Below are positions 57,410 to 64,000 of a DNA stretch of 64,000 nucleotides, piece after piece (positions within the stretch are counted from its first letter, which is position 1; every line of letters begins with the position of its first letter). The DNA is taken from contig NZ_CP027218.1 in the NCBI RefSeq assembly GCF_004124275.1, forward strand, positions 5,353,001-5,417,000, given 5' to 3'. A program made the position numbers and the translations under genes. The notes under the pieces were generated by a model. It searched no databases. It had not been told where the DNA came from and saw only the letters and a program-made list of their open reading frames with translations. The stretch comes from Pseudomonas sp. DTU12.3. Its GTDB lineage: Bacteria; Pseudomonadota; Gammaproteobacteria; Pseudomonadales; Pseudomonadaceae.

Positions 57410-58233
57410 GGCAGGCGCCCCAGACTGATGCGTTGATGGCCGCCCAGATCGGTGCGGCTGTGGACTTCTTCGAAACCGCGCGTCAGCAGCAGGTCGCGCA
57501 CGGCTTCGGCTTGATCATAGCCATGTTCGAGCATCAGCCAGCCAGCGGCCTGCAGATACTCCGGCGCTTGGGCGACGATCAGACGCAGATCGTCGAGGCC
57601 GTCTTCACCGGCGATCAGTGCACTGGCTGGTTCGAAGCGTACGTCACCCTCGACCAGATGCGGATCGGCGGCGGCAATGTAGGGCGGGTTGCTGATGATC
57701 AACTGGAAGCGCTGACCTTCCAGCGCGCTGAACCAATGGCTGCTCAGCACCGTGGCGTTGTTCAGGTGCAGGCGCTGACGATTGCGCTCGGCCAAGGCTA
57801 CGGCTTCGAGCACACGATCCACCGCCGTGACCTTCCACGCCGGACGTTCGCTGGCCAAGGCCAATGCGATCGCGCCGCTGCCGGTGCCGAGGTCGAGCAC
57901 TGTGGCTGGCGTCGCAGGCAGCAATTCCAGCGCCGCTTCCACCAGCAATTCAGTGTCCGGACGCGGGATCAGCGTATGAGGTGCGACTTCCAGATCGAGT
58001 TTCCAGAAACCCTGCTGGCCGAGAATGTAAGCCACTGGCTCACCACTGCGGCGACGTTGCAGGTATTCGGCAAACGTCAGCGCGGCTTCACTCGGCACGA
58101 TGCGCTCGGGCCAGGTGTGCAGAAAGCTACGCGACTTGCCCAGCGCGGCGGCAAGAAGCAATTCAGCGTCCAGGCGAGCGGTGGGCGAGTCCGGCAGTTC
58201 GGCGGCGCGCAACAGGCTGGCAATGATGGTCAT
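57403..58233 (-). CDS. prmC: Release factor glutamine methyltransferase
   Basis: A 276-residue N5-glutamine methyltransferase that modifies the GGQ motif of release factors. SAM motif VLDLGTGSGAIALALA (about 113-128) and the catalytic NPPY motif ISNPPYIAA (about 182-190) are intact, and the N-terminal helical substrate domain is present. It directly follows prfA (stop/start adjacent), so enzyme and substrate are made together. Confidence 0.95.
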   Translation of the reverse strand: MTIIASLLRAAELPDSPTARLDAELLLAAALGKSRSFLHTWPERIVPSEAALTFAEYLQRRRSGEPVAYILGQQGFWKLDLEVAPHTLIPRPDTELLVEAALELLPATPATVLDLGTGSGAIALALASERPAWKVTAVDRVLEAVALAERNRQRLHLNNATVLSSHWFSALEGQRFQLIISNPPYIAAADPHLVEGDVRFEPASALIAGEDGLDDLRLIVAQAPEYLQAAGWLMLEHGYDQAEAVRDLLLTRGFEEVHSRTDLGGHQRISLGRLPC

Positions 58234-59316
58234 TTATTCACCTATCGCAGCGAGTTGGTCAGCCTGGTATTCGGCCAGCAACGGCTCGATGACCGCTTCA
58301 ACGCCACCGGCGAGAATTTCATCCAGAGAGTACAGAGTCAGGTTGACGCGATGGTCAGTGACTCGCCCCTGAGCAAAGTTGTACGTGCGAATGCGCTCGG
58401 AACGGTCGCCGGAACCGACGAGCAATTTACGCTCGCTGGCGATGGCATTGGCCGCCGCTGCGGTTTGCTGATCGTTGAGCTTGGCCGACAACCAGGCCAT
58501 CGCCCGGGCACGGTTTTTGTGCTGGGATCGCTCTTCCTGACACTCGACGACGGTGCCGGTCGGAATGTGCGTGATGCGGATCGCCGAGTCGGTGGTGTTG
58601 ACGTGCTGACCACCGGCCCCGGAGGAACGGAACGTGTCGACGCGCAGATCCGCCGGGTTGATCTCGATGGCTTCGCGCTCGTCCGGCTCAGGCAACACCG
58701 CCACGGTGCAGGCCGAGGTGTGGATACGGCCCTGGGATTCGGTGGCGGGTACACGCTGTACGCGGTGCGCGCCGGATTCGAATTTCAGCTTGCCGTAAAC
58801 GTTGTCACCTTCGATGCGGGCGATGACCTCTTTATAGCCACCGTGTTCGCCTACGTTTTCCGAGAGGATCTCGACGCGCCAGCCACGGCGCTCGGCATAA
58901 CGCGAGTACATGCGGAACAGGTCGCCGGAGAAGATCGCCGCCTCATCGCCACCGGTACCGGCGCGGATTTCGAGGAAGACGTTGCGGCCGTCATTTGGAT
59001 CCTTGGGCAGCAACATGCGTTGCAGGTCGGCTTCCAGAGTGATCAGCAATTCCTTGGCTTCGCGGACTTCTTCCACGGCCATTTCGCGCATGTCCGGGTC
59101 GCTGTCCTTGAGCAACGCCTGCGCGCCTTCGAGATCGCTTTGTACGCCGAGGAGCTTTTTATAGCCTTGGACGATCGGCTCGAGTTCAGCGTATTCCTTG
59201 GAATAACCGCGAAATTTGGCCTGATCGGCAATGACTTCGCCGTCGCCGAGCAGCGCGGTCAGTTCCTCGAAACGGTCCTGGAGGATGTCCAGCTTATTGA
59301 GCAGTGACGCTTTCAT
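58234..59316 (-). CDS. prfA: Peptide chain release factor 1
   Basis: A 360-residue RF1 that recognises UAA and UAG stop codons. It has the GGQ peptidyl-hydrolysis motif SSGAGGQHVNTTDSAI and the stop-codon-recognition region (around HRVQRVPATESQGRIHTSACT). Length is that of E. coli RF1. It overlaps the hemA stop by 4 bp (ATGA), the classical hemA-prfA arrangement. Confidence 0.97.
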   Translation of the reverse strand: MKASLLNKLDILQDRFEELTALLGDGEVIADQAKFRGYSKEYAELEPIVQGYKKLLGVQSDLEGAQALLKDSDPDMREMAVEEVREAKELLITLEADLQRMLLPKDPNDGRNVFLEIRAGTGGDEAAIFSGDLFRMYSRYAERRGWRVEILSENVGEHGGYKEVIARIEGDNVYGKLKFESGAHRVQRVPATESQGRIHTSACTVAVLPEPDEREAIEINPADLRVDTFRSSGAGGQHVNTTDSAIRITHIPTGTVVECQEERSQHKNRARAMAWLSAKLNDQQTAAAANAIASERKLLVGSGDRSERIRTYNFAQGRVTDHRVNLTLYSLDEILAGGVEAVIEPLLAEYQADQLAAIGE

Positions 59317-60599
59317 TGCGGTTTTTTATCCGAAAAGCTATCCGGTGAGCCCTCGAGGGCAAAGAGTTCCTGGGCCATGGCCAGCGCATCGAGGCGGCCT
59401 TCGGCAGAAAGCTTTTTCAGTTGCACGCTCGGGGCATGCAACAGTTTATTGGTCAGGCCACGGGCCAGCTGCCCGAGCACATCTTCGGCGTTGCCGCCGT
59501 TGGCCAGCAGGCGCAGGGCTTTTTGCAGCTCCTCGTCGCGCAGGCGTTCGCTTTGTTGACGATAGGCCTTGAGCACATCGACCGCCGCCAGCTCGCGCAG
59601 GCGCACCATGAAATCGTCGGCACCGACCGAGACCATCTCTTCGGCCGCTTGGGCAGCGCCCTGACGACTCTTGAGGTTCTCGGCGACCACTTCGTGAAGA
59701 TCGTCGACGCTGTAGAGGTAAACGTCGTCCAGTTCGCCGACTTCCGGTTCGATATCCCGGGGAACAGCGATGTCGACCATGAAGATCGGTTTGTGCTTGC
59801 GCAACTTCAATGCGCTTTCCACCGCGCCCTTACCGAGAATCGGCAACTGACTGGCGGTCGAACTGATGACGATGTCACTGCGTACCAGTTCTGCCGGGAT
59901 GTCCGACAGCAGCACCGCGTGGGCACCGAACTGTTCGGCGAGCAGACTGGCGCGCTCCAGCGTGCGGTTGGCAACGACAATGCGCTTGACGCCCAGCTCG
60001 TGCAAATGGCGGGCGACTAAAGTGATGGTCTCGCCGGCGCCGATCAGCAGGGCCTGGCTGCGTTGCAAATCACTGAAAATCTGTTTCGCCAGGCTGACGG
60101 CAGCAAACGCCACGGACACCGGGTTTTCGCCAATCGCCGTGTCGGTGCGCACCTGCTTGGCGGCATTGAACGTCGCCTGAAACAGTCGCCCCAGCAGTGG
60201 GCCGATGGTGCCAGCCTCGCGCGCCACGGCGTAGGCCGATTTCATCTGGCCGAGAATCTGCGGTTCGCCAAGCACCAGCGAGTCGAGCCCGGAGGCGACG
60301 CGCATCATGTGACGAACTGCCGCATCATCTTCGTGCACATAAGCACTCGCGCGCAGCTCATCGAGGCTTAAATGGTGATAGTCGGCCAGCCAGCGCAGCA
60401 CGATATCGGCAGAAAGCTGATCCTGTTCTATATAAAGCTCACTGCGATTGCAGGTCGAGAGGATCGCAGCTTCGCGGCTGTCGGTCAGTCGGCAGAGCTG
60501 CTGCAAGGCTTCCACCAGCTGCTCAGGCGTAAAGGCCACGCGCTCGCGGACGTCTACTGAAGCAGTCTTGTGGTTGATACCGAGTGCAAGGAAGGCCAT
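59313..60599 (-). CDS. hemA: Glutamyl-tRNA reductase
   Basis: A 428-residue enzyme making glutamate-1-semialdehyde from Glu-tRNA, the first step of tetrapyrrole synthesis. Catalytic Cys50 is in STCNRSELY, the NADPH motif LIGAGETITLVARHL is present, and the C-terminal dimerisation helix region is complete. The N-terminal Leu/Lys-type heme-feedback degron region is MAFLALGINHKTA. It is the first gene of the operon, divergent from the TPR lipoprotein operon across 352 bp that include a REP element. Confidence 0.96.
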   Translation of the reverse strand: MAFLALGINHKTASVDVRERVAFTPEQLVEALQQLCRLTDSREAAILSTCNRSELYIEQDQLSADIVLRWLADYHHLSLDELRASAYVHEDDAAVRHMMRVASGLDSLVLGEPQILGQMKSAYAVAREAGTIGPLLGRLFQATFNAAKQVRTDTAIGENPVSVAFAAVSLAKQIFSDLQRSQALLIGAGETITLVARHLHELGVKRIVVANRTLERASLLAEQFGAHAVLLSDIPAELVRSDIVISSTASQLPILGKGAVESALKLRKHKPIFMVDIAVPRDIEPEVGELDDVYLYSVDDLHEVVAENLKSRQGAAQAAEEMVSVGADDFMVRLRELAAVDVLKAYRQQSERLRDEELQKALRLLANGGNAEDVLGQLARGLTNKLLHAPSVQLKKLSAEGRLDALAMAQELFALEGSPDSFSDKKPQ

Positions 60600-60951
60600 T
60601 CAAAGTCGCTGGTGGTGACGTGAAGCCGGCAATTGTCCTACTTCGCCAGATTCAGAACAACTATTGGATATCTATCGCCCTTATTGTATCCACCTTGTGC
60701 TGCGATCCATTCTCGTTCATGTACACATCACCCCCTGTAGGAGCTGCCGCAGGCTGCGATCTTTTGATTGATCGTTCCCACGCTCGGCGTGGGAATGCAG
60801 CCCGGGACGCTCCGCGTCTCAAACAACGTCAAAAGATCGCAGCCTGCGGCAGCTCCTACGGGGCGATAAGCGTAAATTGCCTGAGCGGTTATGTTTGGCC
60901 GAAAGCTTGTGTCATGATGATCCGACCGCAGGTTAGTCGTCCTCTTCCTAT
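60600..60951. other. Divergent spacer between hemA and the TPR lipoprotein operon
   Basis: This 352-bp space must carry both promoters. It also contains the nested repeat element at 60736-60859. Two AT-richer spots are 60650-60690 (hemA side) and 60880-60920. No gene is seen. Confidence 0.6.
60736..60859. repeat. REP doublet split by a second repeat type
   Basis: The outer arms are TGTAGGAGCTGCCGCAGGCTGCGATC (60736-) and GATCGCAGCCTGCGGCAGCTCCTA (-60859). Between them, 60767-60828, lies a different Pseudomonas repeat of the form CGTTCCCACGCTCGGCGTGGGAATG then GGGACGCTCCGCGTC. The two families are nested. Confidence 0.88.
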
Positions 60952-62676
60952 ATGAATAGATCTTCCGCGTTGCTCCTCGCTTTTGTCTTCCTCAGCGGCT
61001 GCCAGGCCTTGGCACCCGTTTCGCCGGACGGTACGCCGCCGGTCGAAGACACCACGCCCGCGCCTGAAAAGCCCAAGGTTTACAGCTCGTTCAGCGAGGA
61101 AACCGTTTTCAGTCTGTTGAGCGCCGAACTCGCCGGCCAGCGCAATCGTTTCGACATTGCGCTGGATAACTACGTGACCCAGGCCATCAACACCCAGGAT
61201 CCGGGCGTCTCCGAGCGGGCATTCCGCATCGCTGAATATCTGGGAGCCGATCAACCGGCCCTCGATACCGCGCTGATCTGGGCAAAAAATGCCCCGGACG
61301 ATCTCGAAGCGCAACGCGCCGCCGCCGTGCAACTGGCGCGTGCCGGGCGTTATGACGACTCGATGGTCTATATGGAGAAAGTCCTGCAAGGCAAGGGCGA
61401 CACCCATTTCGACTTCCTCGCGCTGTCGGCCGCCGATACCGATCAGGAAACCCGCAACGGCCTGATGAAAAGTTTTGACCGTTTGTTGCAGCGTCATCCG
61501 AACAACAGTCAGCTGATTTTCGGCAAGGCGCTGCTCCTGCAACAGGACGGCGACAACAAAGCCGCATTGACCCTGCTAGAAGACCATCCGCCGGAAGAAG
61601 GTGAAATCGCCCCGATCCTGCTGCGCGCGCGTCTGTTGCAAGTGATGAACCGTGGTGACGAAGCGCTGCCACTGCTGCAGAAAAGCATCAAGAAGTACCC
61701 GGACGACAAGCGTCTGCGCCTGACTTACGCGCGCATGCTGGTTGAGCAAGACCGCATGGACGATGCCAAGGCCGAGTTCTCCAGCCTTGTTCAGCAGTAC
61801 CCGGAAGACGACGAACTGCGCTACTCGCTGGCACTGGTGTGCCTCGAAGCCAAGGCGTGGGATGAAGCCAAGGGTTATCTGGAAGACCTGATCGCCCGCG
61901 AAAGCCACGTCGATTCGGCGCACCTGAACCTCGGTCGCATCGCCGAAGAACGTAACGATCCGCAAGGCGCCCTCATCGAGTACGCCCAGGTCGGCCCGGG
62001 CAACGATTATCTGCCGGCGCAATTGCGTCAGGCCGATATTCTGATGAACAACGGCAAGACCGCTGAAGCGCAAAGCAAACTCGCCGCCCAGCGCGACGAG
62101 CAGCCGGATTACGCGATTCAGCTGTACCTGATCGAATCGGAAACCCTGTCGGCCAACAAGCAGGACGACAAGGCCTGGAAAGTCTTGCAGCAAGCCTTGC
62201 TGCAATACCCGGACGATCTGAATCTGCTCTACACCCGGGCGATGCTCGCGGAAAAACGCAATGACCTGGCGCAGATGGAAAAAGACCTGCGCCTGATCAT
62301 CAAGCGCGATCCGGACAATGCCATGGCGCTGAACGCTTTGGGCTATACCTTGTCCGACCGTACGACCCGCTACGCTGAAGCGAAAGCGCTGATCGAACAG
62401 GCGCACCAGATCAATCCGGAAGATCCAGCAGTACTCGACAGCCTTGGCTGGGTGAATTACCGCATGGGCAATCTGGACGACGCCGAGAAGTATCTGCGTC
62501 AGGCGCTCGAGCGTTTCCCTGATCACGAAGTCGCCGCGCACCTCGGCGAAGTGTTGTGGACCAAGGGCAAGCAGCGTGAAGCCAAACAAATCTGGGGCAA
62601 ATTCCTCAAGGATCAGCCCGACAGCACCATTCTGCGCAGTACCATCAAGCGCCTGACCGGATCCGAGACTCTTTAA
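60952..62676 (+). CDS. TPR-repeat lipoprotein (PA4667-like)
   Basis: A 574-residue lipoprotein with lipobox LSGC (Cys17) and roughly ten to twelve TPR units (for example ALNALGYTLSDRTTRYAEAKALIEQA, DSLGWVNYRMGNLDDAEKYL). TPR lipoproteins serve as assembly platforms at the outer membrane; this one sits before lolB in all Pseudomonas. The ATG at 60952 is close to a CCTCTTCC-like spacer; a clear ribosome site is not evident. The lolB start follows 3 bp after the stop. Confidence 0.9.
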   Translation: MNRSSALLLAFVFLSGCQALAPVSPDGTPPVEDTTPAPEKPKVYSSFSEETVFSLLSAELAGQRNRFDIALDNYVTQAINTQDPGVSERAFRIAEYLGADQPALDTALIWAKNAPDDLEAQRAAAVQLARAGRYDDSMVYMEKVLQGKGDTHFDFLALSAADTDQETRNGLMKSFDRLLQRHPNNSQLIFGKALLLQQDGDNKAALTLLEDHPPEEGEIAPILLRARLLQVMNRGDEALPLLQKSIKKYPDDKRLRLTYARMLVEQDRMDDAKAEFSSLVQQYPEDDELRYSLALVCLEAKAWDEAKGYLEDLIARESHVDSAHLNLGRIAEERNDPQGALIEYAQVGPGNDYLPAQLRQADILMNNGKTAEAQSKLAAQRDEQPDYAIQLYLIESETLSANKQDDKAWKVLQQALLQYPDDLNLLYTRAMLAEKRNDLAQMEKDLRLIIKRDPDNAMALNALGYTLSDRTTRYAEAKALIEQAHQINPEDPAVLDSLGWVNYRMGNLDDAEKYLRQALERFPDHEVAAHLGEVLWTKGKQREAKQIWGKFLKDQPDSTILRSTIKRLTGSETL

Positions 62677-62679
62677 CTC

Positions 62680-63297
62680 ATGTTTTTGCGCCACGTTATT
62701 GTTTTCAGCTTCATCGCCTTGCTCGCCGGCTGCTCGGGTTTTGGTACCCGCGAATCGGTCGAGGGCCACGGCAGCCCGGCTCAATGGGCGGCGAACAAAC
62801 AGCAACTGAGCGGCCTCGATGGCTGGCAGATCGACGGCAAGATCGGCATCCGCGCGCCGAAAGACTCCGGTAGCGGCACGTTGTTCTGGCTGCAACGTCA
62901 GGATTACTACGACATTCGTTTGTCCGGCCCGCTGGGTCGTGGCGCGGCACGTCTGACCGGGCGTCCGGGCAAGGTGTCGCTGGAAGTCGCCAACCAGGGT
63001 CGCTATGAATCGCAATCCCCGGAAAACCTGCTCGAAGAGCAGCTTGGCTGGAAATTGCCGGTGTCGAATCTGGCCTGGTGGGTCCGTGGCCTGCCGGCTC
63101 CAGACAGCAAAAGCCGCCTGAATCTGGATGCCGACAGCCGTCTGGCCAGCCTGGAACAGGATGGCTGGAAGGTTGAATACACCGCTTACACCGAACAAAA
63201 CGGTTACTGGCTGCCTGAGCGTATCAAGCTGCACGGCACCGACCTCGACGTGACGCTGGTGATCAAGACCTGGCAACCGCGCAAGTTGGGGCAATAA
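62680..63297 (+). CDS. lolB: Outer-membrane lipoprotein LolB
   Basis: A 205-residue lipoprotein (lipobox LLAGC, Cys18) that receives lipoproteins from LolA and inserts them in the outer membrane. The mature part begins with the WQIDGKIGIRAPKDSGSGTLFWLQ beta strands and has the conserved loop region NLAWWVRGLPAP. Length is the family norm. It is the second gene of the operon, with ispE 3 bp downstream. Confidence 0.95.
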   Translation: MFLRHVIVFSFIALLAGCSGFGTRESVEGHGSPAQWAANKQQLSGLDGWQIDGKIGIRAPKDSGSGTLFWLQRQDYYDIRLSGPLGRGAARLTGRPGKVSLEVANQGRYESQSPENLLEEQLGWKLPVSNLAWWVRGLPAPDSKSRLNLDADSRLASLEQDGWKVEYTAYTEQNGYWLPERIKLHGTDLDVTLVIKTWQPRKLGQ

Positions 63298-63300
63298 CGC

Positions 63301-64000
63301 ATGACCGCTGCACGCCTGACCCTGCCCTCGCCGGCCAAACTCAACCTGATGCTGCACATTCTCGGTCGCCGTGAAGACGGTTATCACGAGTTGCAGACGC
63401 TGTTTCAGTTTGTCGACTACGGCGACGAAATCACTTTTGCCGTGCGCGATGACGGCGTGATTCAACTGCACACCGAATTTGCCGGCGTGCCGCATGACAG
63501 CAACCTGATCGTGCGCGCGGCAAAAATGCTTCAACAACAGTCCGGTTGTACGCTCGGTATCGACATCTGGATCGATAAAGTACTGCCCATGGGCGGCGGC
63601 ATTGGCGGTGGCAGCTCGAATGCGGCGACCACTTTGCTCGGTCTCAATCATTTGTGGCAGCTGGGTTGGGATGAAGATCGCCTGGCCACGCTGGGTCTGT
63701 CGCTCGGCGCCGACGTACCGGTTTTCGTCCGTGGCCACGCGGCTTTCGCCGAGGGCGTGGGCGAAAAACTCACCCCGGTGGATCCCGAAGAACCGTGGTA
63801 TCTGGTGCTCGTACCGCAAGTCTCTGTTAGTACGGCAGAAATTTTTTCCGATCCTTTGTTGACACGTAACACGCCGCCCATTAAAGTGCGCCCCGTTCCC
63901 GAGGGAAACAGTCGAAATGACTGCTTGCCGGTGGTTGCAAGGCGTTATCCAGAAGTACGTAACGCATTGGATTTGTTAGGTAAATTTACCGAAGCAAAAC
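63301..64000 (+). CDS. ispE: 4-diphosphocytidyl-2-C-methyl-D-erythritol kinase, N-terminal part
   Basis: A GHMP-family kinase of the MEP isoprenoid pathway; 233 codons are visible and the frame is open to the window edge (family length about 285). It starts MTAARLTLPSPAKLNLMLHI (substrate-binding PAKLNL). The ATP motif PMGGGIGGGSSNAAT and the region LGADVPVFVRGHAAFAEGVGE are complete. The start is 3 bp after the lolB stop. Confidence 0.95.
   Translation, partial: MTAARLTLPSPAKLNLMLHILGRREDGYHELQTLFQFVDYGDEITFAVRDDGVIQLHTEFAGVPHDSNLIVRAAKMLQQQSGCTLGIDIWIDKVLPMGGGIGGGSSNAATTLLGLNHLWQLGWDEDRLATLGLSLGADVPVFVRGHAAFAEGVGEKLTPVDPEEPWYLVLVPQVSVSTAEIFSDPLLTRNTPPIKVRPVPEGNSRNDCLPVVARRYPEVRNALDLLGKFTEAK

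Noticed and set aside
1849..60859. Whether the regularly recurring GATCGCAGCCTGCGGCAGCTCC motifs could be a CRISPR array or phage attachment sites
   Set aside because: The copies are dispersed as inverted doublets between genes over the whole window, without regular spacers. They fit REP/REPIN elements. No RAYT transposase is encoded here.

Overview
The window reads as chromosome of a Pseudomonas of the fluorescens group. The right half keeps the P. aeruginosa PA4640-PA4669 order (mqo, PA4642-like, hpt, upp, uraA, hemH, phr, pagL, murI, moeB, prmC, prfA, hemA, TPR lipoprotein, lolB, ispE). Coding sequence is GC-rich, and the intergenic spaces carry many Pseudomonas REP/REPIN-type inverted repeats. 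No tRNA, rRNA, CRISPR array, prophage or IS transposase was seen.

Layout. 1-7.5 kb: the start of an acyl-CoA dehydrogenase, a GlxA-type AraC regulator, zapE, trpS, an alpha/beta hydrolase, a YhcB-type envelope protein, an OmpA-type lipoprotein and a metallo-beta-lactamase-fold hydrolase. 7.7-16.3 kb: one 2,868-residue serralysin-type (M10) RTX metalloprotease whose body is about 28 tandem modules of two main kinds (83 and 94 residues), with near-perfect internal segmental duplications. 16.4-24.8 kb: a lipid/acyl-CoA locus with a MalT-like LuxR regulator, DUF1329, DUF1302 and an acyl-CoA synthetase. 25-36.9 kb: a LysE exporter, hydroxyacid dehydrogenase, rsmC, a Gdt1-family Mn exporter behind a yybP-ykoY riboswitch, an M48 protease, a chemoreceptor, SRAP protein, small conserved proteins, an acyltransferase and YajG. 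37.5-44.9 kb: mqo, purine/pyrimidine salvage (hpt, upp, uraA), hemH and a TIGR01777 protein.

45.0-54.8 kb is the most system-like part. A renalase-like flavoprotein plus a Trp-rich small protein come first. Then nine tightly overlapping genes follow: DUF523/DUF1722, a LitR/PplR-type MerR regulator, phrB, an NTF2-like protein, an SDR, a COG2907 flavoprotein, DUF1365, a Cfa-like methyltransferase (UfaM-like) and DUF2878. Two perfect TGTACA-N12-TGTACA boxes precede the operon. They match the PplR1 box known from P. putida light-inducible promoters, so I read this as a blue-light or photo-oxidative response operon joining DNA repair to membrane fatty-acid modification. The flanking heme genes (hemH, hemA) make the photosensitiser pathway.

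54.8-64 kb: YkgJ and PagL proteins, the hemA-prfA-prmC-moeB-murI operon (minus strand), and the divergent TPR lipoprotein-lolB-ispE operon, cut by the window edge.
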